A stretch of 42,500 bases of DNA from Bigelowiella natans CCMP2755 (taxonomy: Eukaryota > Cercozoa > Chlorarachniophyceae): NCBI GenBank assembly GCA_000320545.1, contig ADNK01000443.1, positions 1 through 42,500 of the forward strand, given 5' to 3'. The notes beneath the pieces are model-generated. The model saw only the letters and a list, made by a program, of their open reading frames with translations, did not search any database and was not told the DNA's origin. Made by a program: the position numbers and the translations under genes. Shown in pieces: positions 23,582 to 33,494 of this stretch (the first letter of the stretch is position 1; every line of letters starts with the position of its first letter).

Positions 23582-24334
23582 TGGTTGGCTGGCGGTCGGT
23601 AGCAGGAACGGATTCGTTGCAACACTCAAGAAGTTGTGCTAAGATCAATGTGCACGCCTCTCGTGCGCAAATGCCTGTACACCCTTGCTAGCTTGGATGT
23701 GTGCATGACATGCACATGGCGCATGGCGTGTGGCGGGTGCGCATTCTGCAATGCAATCATAGAAAACGCGAGCATTAAAACTTTTCATGCAATGCTCATC
23801 CTAATGTAGCTATGTTGTAGCCTATGCATGCAGGGACTCTAGTTAATTCCCTGAGCGGCAGTGCATGCATGTTTAAAAATGTCGCATAGTGCTTTGCAAC
23901 GTTTATTTTGGTATATTGGTGGGACATGTGTCTCTAGTTTCCTACAACTCCAGCGAGTTTGCTACTACCCGTGGCCGGGAAAGAGATGCGAGAACTTTAT
24001 TTCCGATCATTTTAACCTTGTATGTCATATATAGTTCACATTTGGCGTTGCTTTGTTGCTATACCCGCATACATCAAGCGACAGACAGAGCATTTATAAG
24101 CTTTTTAATTAATTGTATATTGCGATGTTCGGTAGTCTATCTAGCTGGCCCCGTCTAGCCGTATATTGCTTGCGGTGCGCAAGAATCTGCCGCTTTGGTG
24201 TCCCAATCTAGCAATACGGGCAAAAGCAGCGTGGAGAGCTCTCCTTGCCGAATATGACTACATAAGCGTTCTTTCATAAACTTCATTTTATTGTCACTTT
24301 CATTCCAGATCCCATGATAAATGCATCATCTTGC
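23582..24334. other. Spacer between convergent genes
   Basis: 3' flanks of AK9-like (plus) and the transglutaminase-like gene (minus). TGCATG words are dense at 23640-23880 (for example GCATGCATG at 23862-23871). No gene seen. Confidence 0.55.
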
Positions 24335-26197
24335 TCAAACAATCTCATCTCCTTTTCCCCAATCAGTTTCCTTAATTCCAACTTTCTTTCGGCCCGACGA
24401 ACTACGAAGGCTGTGCGCAATCACCCGATCAAACTCTAACGATGCGACTGGACTGGGTATCTGGCGTATATTTGATTCGTGCAATGGGTTGTCCTTTCCT
24501 GCCGGAAAGCCACACCTCTCGTAGAGCTTGACACGTTCCTTGTAGGCTGGATAGATCGTCACGCGCGACTCCTCTGCAGCGTTCCCTGGGATGAAGATAC
24601 TGCGCTGGGACGTCGACGACCCAGCTAGCACTTTAGCGTCGGTTACAACCAGCTGGCCGATGAGGTGGGATATGGTGGTAAAATCGTATCGGGCTCCGAA
24701 ACTCTCCCCGCAGTTTGCGCACTTGCTTACTGTCATCTCGAATCGCCCGAAGCTTGCGTGATTGAATTCCACCTTATTCGAGAACGCAACGGCTCGTGGT
24801 TGCCAGTTCTTATACGTCCGCGCCGGGCCGTGCCAGTTATGTTGTCCAGGCTGCAACTCTCCCTCGAAAAGGGCGGTGGAGCACTTTGCACATGACAAAG
24901 AACTTGCCTTTGGAAGCTTCAAAAGACTTGCGCCACATGTCGATTGCAACACTGTATAGGCACGTCCGCAGGCGTTGATCCGTTGGTCGAGAAAAGCAGC
25001 CTTCAGTTCTTTCTTGTCGATCTCCCCGTCGCCATCGACATCGAGAGCGTGCAGGCACTCGTCGATAGCACTGCCGAGTTGCGTATCGTCGCTGCCTTGA
25101 ATCGCAAGCGCTTCCTTCAGCAGATCGACCAACTCGCGCCCCCCGATGCTATTGCTCTTATCCTTGTCGTACCTGCCGAAGTAGTAGTCTACTGTTTGAT
25201 CTACTTGCCCACCCAGTGCCGGGTGAAGCACGCGCGCGTCATCAAGGGACGTCTTGAGAGGTGGGATGGTATCCGTCGCCACGTAGTTGGTGAAGTCACC
25301 GATATTGCCGTTCTGCGGCTCGATGAGCACCCATCCAGCCCCCTCGATGTATGCCTCGGCGCATGCGTGCATGGTGGAGGGATGCCACTTGGCCACCTCG
25401 GACTCTCGCATGATGTTAGTCACCAATCGAGCAGGAATGCCTACTGAGCGACACGCACTGACCATGACTGCACTGTACCTTCCGCACTGCCCGTAGCCTG
25501 TCTTGAACGCGTGGGACGGCGGCTTTCCATTGTTTTGCATGTCCTTGCCAGCATGATACTGGATGTGTGAATATATCCTTCGAGCGAGTTGCTGAACGAA
25601 GAAATAATCTGGCATCCCTTCGGGGCGGTGGAGTCCCCTCCTGCAAAGCTCCGAGAGCATGGCCTTCGAGTCGCCCGCGTGACTTACCGCAGCATTCCAG
25701 AGGTACCTCTCACGCTCCTTCGGGTCCAGTTTCTCTGGTGCCACAGGCTCGAATCTATCGTCGAGCTCCGACGCGATGCCCTTTGCAACCGCTTCGTACG
25801 AGACGAGACGAGTCTCATATTGAGTGATTTTGTGTATGATCCTCACCCGACTGATATCCTTCATGTCGATAATGGCGGCCGTCATCGATTTTAGTCCACT
25901 AATTTTGACAACCTTCGTCACTTCCCCCCCTTCCCGTGTCGCGGTGAGATGGATATCGACTGAGACGCTCTGTGCGCGACTGCCCGACGCCTCTTCATCC
26001 ATGAGGTTGCCAGCGAACACGAAAGCCTTCTCGTAGTCTTTCCATTTGACCTTGCTCTCCATCGGAACTAGGCGCTGGGGGGAAAAAATAATAATAATCC
26101 GTTCTCTTCCCCTAGCCGTTATCCCGTTCTTTCTCCTCACTTTCTCTTTGGCTTTCTTTTTCTCTTTCCCCCCCCCCTCTCTCTCTGTATTCGTGTG

Positions 26198-26235
<38 letters not shown>

Positions 26236-26715
26236 AGCTTGACGTACCGAGGCCAGCCTTATTTCACGATAGGGTCGCCTCATGAGCACGACTCTCCCAA
26301 CTCTCTTCGCAATGCCTTCCCAGTCGGGAGTTGTCTTGGCGCTCCGCAGCTCCGCGTCGAGCATGTCGCGAAGAGGGACGTAATTTGCCTCCTCCCTCGT
26401 GGAAGCGCAATTCATCTGCTGATTGAAGATGCGAAGACAGTCGAAATAGAAGGTCTTATTCAGTAAAACCGTATCCTTCTTCCTTAGGGCTGGGGCGAGG
26501 ATTTTTCTCCATTCCAAAAGCGTCAGTTGCCGGTTCTTGGCATGCTCCTCCACGAAGCCCAAGACCTTCTCACAGCCTCGGGAGCGCATGGCGAGGATTT
26601 CTTTTGAGTCCACCACGCCATTTTTGTCGGCGTCAAATGCCTTGAACACCCGCGGCCACAGCTGCTCGATCTCCTGAAGGTAGTACTTGTCCGTCGGCAA
26701 ACAAACTGCCTCCAT
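24335..26715 (-). CDS. EF-hand / transglutaminase-like protein with a cysteine-pair C-terminal domain
   Basis: Two exons, 26715-26248 and 26074-24335, meet at phase 0 across an intron with GTACGT donor and CCCCCCAG acceptor; 735 residues. An N-terminal EF-hand loop DADKNGVVDSKE (28-39) starts the protein. A transglutaminase-like core follows: GYGQCGRYS with nucleophile Cys at about 353, MHACAEAY with His at 392, and VLIEPQNG, where the usual third-residue Asp is Glu (408). Two further EF-hands are DKDKSNSIGGRE (459-470) and DVDGDGEIDKKE (501-512). Then CAKC (551-554) and CANC (608-611) suggest a metal-bound module. The core family cleaves or transfers at Gln side chains, or acts as a papain-like protease or glycanase; calcium control is likely from the EF-hands. 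No signal peptide, so probably cytosolic. An internal ATG (MESKVKW) could serve a shorter form. Confidence 0.85.
26176..26234. repeat. Pyrimidine tract plus (GT)n in the transglutaminase-like intron
   Basis: CCCCCCC(TC)n, then TGTATTCGTGTGTTA, then (GT)n. It lies in the intron 26075-26247. Relative to the minus-strand gene it reads (AC)n then (GA)n, the opposite order to most introns here. Confidence 0.85.
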
Positions 26716-26895
26716 AGTATAGTGGTGGGCACCCTGTCTTCTATGTATTTCTGCACAATTGCCTATTCCGAGTCAAGCATCTCTTTAATAAAAGGCAGCT
26801 GGTAGTACATGCATGGCATGCATGGTACGGAAAAATACTAGAGGAATGTGTAACTGCCAGGACCGTAATCATGTTAATCTTTATAGGTGATGTGA

Positions 26896-27079
26896 TGACC
26901 TGACTTCACCTGACGAATTTCGTCAGATATTTCTGGGGTGGATTTTGGCCCTCCAATGCCTGACGAAATTTCGTCAGGTGAAATCAGACGTCGGAGAATA
27001 TTTCGGCCGAATTATAATTAATAATTTAATTTCAAAATCACCTTAAAATGTCACCTGACCTGACCTGACCTGACGCATT
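26896..27079. promoter_or_regulatory. Cluster of CCTGACG palindromes in a divergent promoter
   Basis: Between the divergent transglutaminase-like and esterase genes. A near-palindrome CCTGACGAATTTCGTCAG lies at 26909-26926. A perfect 20-base palindrome CCTGACGAAATTTCGTCAGG lies at 26959-26978. At 27052-27074 ACCTGACC is repeated as a CCTGA tandem ending in CCTGACGCATTT. Half-sites also occur at 26897-26905. Repeated, symmetric and located in a shared upstream region, they look like binding sites for a dimeric regulator. A small decayed mobile element is the alternative. Confidence 0.55.
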
Positions 27080-27158
27080 TTTGCAACCTTTCAAAGGCTG
27101 TAAGGACTCGGGAGCGGCTGGGCAGATCGACCTGGATGACTTGCAAGGCCTTTTCCCT

Positions 27159-27188
27159 AGATCTAGATCTAGATCTAGATCTAGATCT
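27159..27188. repeat. (AGATCT)5 hexamer repeat
   Basis: Five perfect copies of the self-complementary hexamer AGATCT, about 245 bases upstream of the esterase start codon. Confidence 0.95.
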
Positions 27189-27434
27189 ACCTGTAAACAA
27201 AAAAATCTTTCAGGCTGTGAGCGACTGAGCGGCGGGTGGAAACTTCAATCCCCGATAGTTTTGGCTTTTAACAAGAAACTGAGGAGGATAGCTAAAAAAT
27301 TTCACAAAACATGGGTGCACATGAAACTGACATCGAAAATTTGGAAATTTCACGATATGTGTTTGTCGCATGCACAAAAAACACTACCAAAAAATAAATC
27401 ATTTCCGAGTTGCCCATCCCCCAGTCGGCTCAAG

Positions 27435-29496
27435 ATGCTGTTCGTCCTTGCCGCAACATTGGCATTGTCCACGGCATCGTCCCAAGACCCATCGATCGAA
27501 GTGATACTGGCGAACTCGTTGAAGGAGAGGGTATTCGGGCGTCTAGTTGTGTACGCCAGTGTTAATAATAAAAGCGAGCCAAGGACTCAGTGCTCCGATG
27601 GGTACAGTGTTGTATCTAGTTCTTTCTCTTGCTTCACTTGAATTGTTCACACATATCAGAGCACTAAATAGAACCAGTAAAACTGATGACTTATTTGCGC
27701 TCGGATTAAAATTCTATTTGACAGCCAAGACACTGCCCAGGCATTTGGAATCGATGTTCTTGAGGGGAAGCCTGGCAGTAAGCTGAGGATAGATTCCAAC
27801 GTGCTGGGATATCCGCAACCCTCTCTTCGCGAAATTGTGGGTCGTCAACTGTATTTCCAGGTTGATTTAAAAGGAAAGGCTGAGCTTTTTCTTCGATAAC
27901 TCTCTCCCTCTCTCCCACCTCTCTCTCTCTCCCCCTCCTCAACTACGTCGTTTACAAAGCATATTGAATTTAATTCAGGCTGAAATTCGCCCATATGAGT
28001 TTTTCCAACGGGGAGATGGAGTAAATGTGACGTTGCCAAGGAGTTGTGTGAACCCGGGAGGAAATGACGGAGCCTACCCTGCCCCCGTAGGCAGCCTTTA
28101 CTCCTCTGTTGTCTACGGTAAAGTGGTTGCGAGTAGCGATGGAAGTCCTTCTATCACACTCTCTGTCACAGAGGAAGTATTTCCATCCGCAAACCCGGGA
28201 TGTTCTGGAAATGGAGCAGACTCGAAGTGGATAAAAACTGTCAACGTGGAGAGTGCGCGACTATCGAAGTTTTGGGGGCGCTCGATGATGCTTCAGGCCT
28301 GTGTGCTTCTCCCTTACGGATTTGAAGAGAACCCAGACGCCACGTACCCACTAGTGATTGCCCACGGTCATTTCTCTTCTTCGTGGATGGCAGGAGGTAG
28401 CTTCCGTGAGTCACCACCCGATCCGAAGGCACAGGGTTATGCGAAGGTTGATCAGGAATATGGACACTATCTGTACCGAAATTGGACAGGCAAAGACTCC
28501 TCCTCCCTGTTCCATGGTGCCAGGATGCTAGTCATCACGATCAATCACCCCGTACCGTTCTTCGACGACTCCTACGCTGTGAACTCTGAGAATGTGGGAC
28601 CCTATGGAGATGCGGTGATGTTCGACCTGCTGCCTGCCGTTGAGAAACGTTTTCGCGGGATCGGTGCAGGATGGGCGCGTGCAGTAATGGGCGGTAGTAC
28701 AGGGGGCTGGGAGTCTCTAGCCGCCCAGGTATTCTACCCCAAAGAGTTTAATGGAGCATACGCGGCCTGCCCGGACCCCGTTAGCTTCACTTCGTATACG
28801 ACCGTCAACATCTACGAGGAAGGAAATGCTTACTACTATGACGCCCCATTCAAGCGCACCCCGAGACCTGGTGTGCGGGATTCGTATTCTGGCCAAACCG
28901 TGGTTCCCGGCACGTCAGAGGTCGATTATGGCCACCCTTACGGTCAAACATCCGCTACTGTTGAGGAAATGAACCTCCGTGAGCTTGTTCTGGGACCTAA
29001 ATCGCGTTCCTGTGGACAGTGGGACATCTGGGAGGCCGTCTTTTCACCCCGTGGCGCTGATGGATATCCTGAGCGTATCTGGGACAAAAAAACGGGAAAG
29101 ATCAATAAAACCACGGCAAATTTTTGGAGAGATAATTATGACCTTCTTCACATCATGAAGAGAGACTGGAAGACAAAGCAGCTAGGCTCACTTCTCCAGT
29201 CCAAAATTCACGTGTTTGTCGGTGCGAGTGACACTTTCTTCCTCACCGATGCAGTGATGGATCTCCAGGACTTCCTTGAGAGCACAAAGGAACCATACTA
29301 CAACGGTTCTGTTCTCATCGGAACACACGATGGACGAGGATTCGAGCACTGCTTCAACGGATATCTACCGGATGGGACTGTGGCTCCGAACGGAATCACT
29401 CGTAATCTTTACCTGCAGAAGTTTCTCCCAGAAATGGCGCAGAGATTCATCCAATCTGCCCCTGCCGGAGCTGATCTTACTTGGTCACAATACTAA
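27435..29496 (+). CDS. Secreted esterase-like alpha/beta-hydrolase
   Basis: Three exons, 27435-27601, 27725-27860 and 27979-29496, join in phase to 606 residues. The N terminus MLFVLAATLALSTASSQ is a signal peptide with likely cleavage near residue 17. The middle has an alpha/beta-hydrolase pattern: YPLVIAHGH strand, MLVITINHPVPFF, then VMGGSTGGWES with nucleophile Ser at about 341, VFVGASDTFF with acid Asp at about 519, and GRGFEHCF with His at about 558. Potential N-glycosylation sites (NVT, NWT, NKT, NGS) fit a secretory product. The length exceeds simple esterases, with an N-terminal beta-rich region of about 190 residues. The substrate is not readable; it may act on an extracellular ester or peptide. 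The promoter contains the CCTGACG cluster and (AGATCT)5. The second intron has a weak GTTGAT donor, so a read-through alternative is conceivable, but it holds a stop. Confidence 0.85.
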
Positions 29497-30542
29497 TAAG
29501 TCTGCTTGCATTGAGAGTGCCATGTCGTAAATATGGGAAACCTCTAACATGAGCTACAGTTTTCACAACTTGAATGCACGCCACACTTCAGTAACTGCGC
29601 TACTCTAGTGCTGCTTGCTTGTGTGTAGTAAGCCTAGTCGTCTCGAGAGCACAAGTGCATTGTCAGTGAGCTCCACTTAGATCTAGAGATGGATGCATGA
29701 ACATGTTTACAAACACATGTAGTCGCAGGCATCGCATCTAGCTAGCTAGAGCATCGCATACAATAGCAAACAGCAGCATCAATGCATGGACACGCAATGC
29801 TACGGTGCAGGCATGTACGTATTACCTACATGTCTATCATGATTGGCGCATGCTAGCACGCATGGCATGCGTTGATTAAGCGGATAAGGCTTCGACTCGG
29901 TCCAGCCGTAGGTGACAGGTCCTTCCATGCGAATGAGTGGAATGAACGAGTGATCCAGTGCGCAGGCACATGTAGCACGGCCCGCTAATTACTAGTGACT
30001 CAAGCATCGTCAAGTTTGAAATAGAGCATGCCTTGCTGACGGGAATGATTCTCTTTTTTTGTTGTGCAGAATGCGTCTCATTGTACAAACATAGGCTTTC
30101 ACTTGAATTTCATGAGATGTCAGCTGAAGCCACGACTACAGGCAAAGCACATACATCTAATGCATATTCTGAAACAACAATTGTGATGATCCATTTTTTT
30201 TAACACGAAACATGCACCGTGCAGGAGAATTCCAAGCAAATAAACTGATGTTGTGCCTGCCAGTTATTTTGGCAGGCGAAATGGATACATTCGCGAAATC
30301 CATCAGGGAAATGCTACTTTATCCGTTTGGCGTGAAGAAGGCTTGGCGAAGAATATGTCACACTTGCAGAATCTGTGTATCCTCCATGATCATCAAATAA
30401 TATCCTTTATTTTCTACGTGCTTCAAAGTATCGTTTTAAATTACTTGCGTCCTTCTCATTCTAAATACCAAAAATAATAAATATATATGAACGAATCCAA
30501 AGCAAAGAAAACTAATGCTGAGAACATCATTTCATTTCTATT
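29497..30542. other. TGCATG-rich spacer with a hairpin
   Basis: 29497-29900 is rich in GCATG and GCTAGCTAGC words. A hairpin lies at 30255-30277: GCCTGCCA, seven-base loop, TGGCAGGC. A stretch at 30200-30400 is open in two plus frames but has no domain or splice partner. No RNA gene was recognised. Confidence 0.45.
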
Positions 30543-30833
30543 TTAGGTTATATTTCGTACTCCAACCGCCAAATGTATAACTCGTATGATGACTACCAAA
30601 TTAGCCTCCTTCACCACTGAAGCTAGCAATTCATGCGAGCCATAACCTCCCACCTGACCGCCATCAAACTCAATGCAAACCCAAACAGATTGTGAATCGT
30701 GCGGACTTTCATGTTTCACATTTTGGGTTTGGGTCGCCGAGCATGCAACTACCAGGCTGTTCATTTCAGCAGCAATTGTTTCGGATCCGGCAACTGTGCC
30801 TCCCTTACTGATATCCCTTTTGTTTTCCAACAT
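30543..30833 (-). CDS. Possible 3' exon of a minus-strand gene (hypothetical)
   Basis: An open frame of up to 96 codons on the minus strand, ending TAA at 30543, with a coding-like composition (alternating hydrophobic and charged, e.g. VWVCIEFDGGQVGGYG and LLASVVKEANLVVII). It may be the last exon of the MsrA-like gene, about 550 bases upstream on the same strand, or of a separate gene. I recognise no family and found no clear acceptor. Confidence 0.25.
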   Translation of the reverse strand: MLENKRDISKGGTVAGSETIAAEMNSLVVACSATQTQNVKHESPHDSQSVWVCIEFDGGQVGGYGSHELLASVVKEANLVVIIRVIHLAVGVRNIT

Positions 30834-31383
30834 ATATGAGCATTTGTATCAGACGAATGTGTACTGCTTTGGTTGTAGTAATATGTGTGATCTGTAGTCA
30901 AAATTATTTTCCCCTAAATTATCTTTCTGTAATACAGACTTGAGTAAATGCGAGAGGCCTTTTGCATTCTGGAGGTAGTATCTAAGTGTGGTGCCATTCA
31001 AACTCATATCCAGACAAGAAGAGTGAATTAAAAGGTACTAGACTTTTGTTGCGAGTTCCTTGCCGAGATGAATGTTGGATTGGCCTACGTATTTGTGCGA
31101 ATTTTAAATAGTGTGGTTAAGATTGTTGCTTGCACGCCTATAAGTGATACGTGGATGTGTTCACAGGTATGCGCGCACATATTCAAACTGAGAAGGGAAG
31201 AGAGGGGATGGAAAGGGTAGAGAAGGAGAGAGTGGAGAGCGATAATTAGAGCAGGTGTGGAGCACACTTTCACGAGTGTAAATCCGCTCTGTTTCTGGAG
31301 AGTCTGCGGGTTCGTTTTCTTCTTATCATAATACACCTACATATATGGCGGCCATTGTGTTAGTATTGATGGTACCCAATTAC

Positions 31384-31508
31384 ACAATAGCCAGCTGTAA
31401 ATGGTATGAACCGTACTCGCACTGTTTCGAAGTGCCCGACGCAAGATCCCGCCTTGTGGAAGATAGAAATATAAAGTACCAATCAGGTCGATGTCCAGAA
31501 CGAAAGCA

Positions 31509-31569
<61 letters not shown>

Positions 31570-31765
31570 TCGTAGATATGACACCCGGAAGTGCGCCTAG
31601 TGATCCCTCTCCCGTCCAATAGCAACCCATGGCAAACTGAATCTTCCCGATGTCCGGGGTCGGCGGCGCCGACTTGTTCTGGGGGTCGATCTGCTCTTTT
31701 CCCTGCTTCTGTTCCATGTGGCCTTGGCTCTCCTTCTTAGATTTCTTCGAGTTCTTGTGTCCCAT
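31384..31765 (-). CDS. Peptide methionine sulfoxide reductase-like protein (5' exons)
   Basis: Exon 1 (31765-31568) starts MGHKNSKKSKKES, a Lys-rich leader, and carries FAMGCYWTGEGSLGALPGV, the catalytic signature of MsrA (GC[FY]W with the nucleophilic Cys). It ends ISTK before a GTCTCTC donor. Exon 2 (31452 to about 31384) joins at phase 0 and gives AGSCVGHFETVRVRF, matching the GH-E-V-V strand of the shorter MsrA-like branch that lacks a GYxGG segment. MsrA enzymes reduce methionine-S-sulfoxide in proteins with thioredoxin. Downstream exons are unresolved: LRYYLQNAKGL at about 30960-30990 on this strand resembles an MsrA C-terminal stretch. It may be an intact gene with small unread exons, or truncated. 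It is divergent from the selenoprotein candidate. Confidence 0.6.
31508..31566. repeat. (CA)n(GA)n compound microsatellite in the MsrA-like intron
   Basis: In the sense of the minus-strand gene it reads (CT)n then (GT)n, beginning directly at the GTCTCT donor. It fills most of the intron between exons 1 and 2. Confidence 0.85.
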
Positions 31766-32177
31766 CTAACAGAGGAGTAGACTTTTGGCTCGAAGATCCT
31801 TCTTTCTTTTTATGACGTTGTGGGTCAACAAGGAAGCAACGTGCAGATCTGGGAGGGCAGAGTTGGGTATTGCACCGAGGTATCTTCGTAGAAAGTGTTA
31901 TTAGCTCGAAACGGCCTGTGTGTTCCGTCTACGACAACCTGACATTTGATGATGCTACTCCAAGAAGCCATGTGGACTGCCTTGACACGCTTGACGTAGT
32001 GGAAATAATTTTTGGAACTGAGTGCGCAGATATAGTGCGACAAGATGAATCCTTAGTCGTCTCCCGGTATCATCGTCATTTGCTTCCTCTGAGGATCGTT
32101 GTCACATTACCCATCTCGTCGGAAGGTACCAAGCAAGGAAGGAGGAAGCCAAAGTAAGGAACCCGCGGATCCCGAAG
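31766..32177. promoter_or_regulatory. Divergent promoter region, MsrA-like / peroxiredoxin-like
   Basis: About 410 bases separate the two start codons. A plus-strand frame (31870-32157) is open but has no motif and does not splice in phase to the gene after it, so I read the interval as a shared promoter with 5' leaders. Confidence 0.4.
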
Positions 32178-33088
32178 ATGTCACTCCACGAGCTAAAAGA
32201 AACTGCCTCCAAGAACAAGTGAAATGATCATCAATAGTTGAGATCCACTGCGTCATTTTTGGAATGGTTTGCATCAGATTTCTGGTTCTGCATTACTACA
32301 GGTTTATGCATGCATGAATGTACGTACTTGGAAACATTGAGACACTCAAAAGTACCATAGGGGAGACTGGTGACCGTTTTGCAAGCGAATTAGCTTGGAG
32401 ATTGATCGGAAGCTAGCACCGCTTCGGGCAGCGGGCGGCGAGGCAATCATGGTGACAGCGCAAGTATGTGGAAAATAATTGCACCGTTAAGTATATGATA
32501 TATTCACTGCCCATCATTTACCAATGATCAAAGGCATCAGAGATAACCAAAAGCACAAAGGAACGTTGGGGTCTAAAAGATGAAAAGCTACAAGTTGTGT
32601 CAGATTTTGACAAGACTATTGCAAACGAATTCAAGCTGACAATCACACCGTGAGCTATCATATCCGTTTCACACTACAGCAAGATGTATATGAAGATTTT
32701 AACAGAGCAAGTAAGGCAACCCAATACAAGGATTCGAAAATGACCCAACCAGCGATCATCGTGTGAGATAAATATTTTCCATCTGCTGCCAACTTGCCAT
32801 CTATAACACGCTACTGATTTATTCTTAGTCTGAACTCAAAGTTCGAGATCATCTATTTCTGGAAAAAGGATGTTGACAGTCCTTTCGGACGGCCACTCCC
32901 CTCCGCCCTTATTCCTATCATTATCGCCGAGGCTAAGAAGGTTAAGGAAGGTAATAAGGAGCCTGGCCTTCGTTACATTGTGTTCCTTCTGCATTATATT
33001 TCACCCAACAGGTGAGGTTATGCAAAAGATTTCCGAGGAGAAGACAGCAAATGTTCCAACCCAGGGCGTAAGTTCGGTAAAAGTTTGA
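32178..33088 (+). CDS. Peroxiredoxin-like selenoprotein (UxxC), TGA at 32371 read as Sec
   Basis: Seven exons join in phase: 32178-32218, 32278-32301, 32361-32463, 32534-32649, 32706-32762, 32829-32950, 33012-33088; 179 residues. All six introns are 56-70 bases with GT-AG ends. Reading: MSLHELKETASKNK, strand FLVLHYY, then RGDW-U-PFC, where U26 is TGA at 32371-32373 and C29 the second redox residue. KLAPLRAAGG, AIMVTAQ, ERWGLKDEKLQVVSDFDKTI, QPAIIVLN and IIYFWKK follow, matching the AhpC/TSA thioredoxin-fold superfamily, whose members with RGxWCPxC reduce peroxides or disulfides. No alternative splice removes the TGA and keeps the frame. A SECIS-like stem-loop follows the stop. A Cys-to-stop mutation (pseudogene) or base error is the alternative, but all other exons are intact. 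Confidence 0.8.
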
Positions 33089-33257
33089 TATAAAGTTAAA
33101 TGCAAACAATGATGAGATCTAGACCTCATTTACATTAATCTTTGCTTTAAGGTTCCGGGGGTTCTTTGTAATCTGCTGTAAGCTGCTTCGAATCTGTGAA
33201 GCGAATGCATGCATAGTTTCATCATCAGGATCTCAAGCAATCAAAATTAACACAGCA

Positions 33258-33340
33258 CACATGCGGTCTATGAAATCTAACTTGGGAAAGCAGACTACAA
33301 CCCACTTAGACGGAGACGGAAAAGTCCAAAGTATGTTGCT
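33258..33340 (+). promoter_or_regulatory. Candidate SECIS element in the 3' UTR
   Basis: Starts about 170 bases after the stop codon at 33088. ATGA at 33270-33273 is followed by 13 bases whose TCTAA...GGG pairs with CCC...TTAGA at 33301-33310 (one mismatch, one bulge). The apical loop begins AAA at 33287, and GA lies at 33313-33314, 12 bases after the loop. A lower helix ACATGC/GTATGT can close it. This matches the SECIS plan (AUGA/GA quartet core, ~12-base helix, unpaired AA). Weak points: 3' side GGAG instead of UGA, and poor pairing next to the quartet. Confidence 0.4.
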
Positions 33341-33441
33341 GCTGTGGAACAAGAATGTTCGAGATTGGCGAGTGGACGTTCGCACACATACACAAATAGC
33401 ATAGCTCACAAGCACATAGCACATACACGACTTTATACACG

Positions 33442-33494
<53 letters not shown>

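Noticed and set aside
32371-32373. TGA as an ordinary stop, with the gene starting downstream
   Set aside because: A start downstream would remove the strand and RGDW-x-PFC loop that defines the fold, and the upstream exons join in phase; kept only as an alternative (pseudogene or base error).
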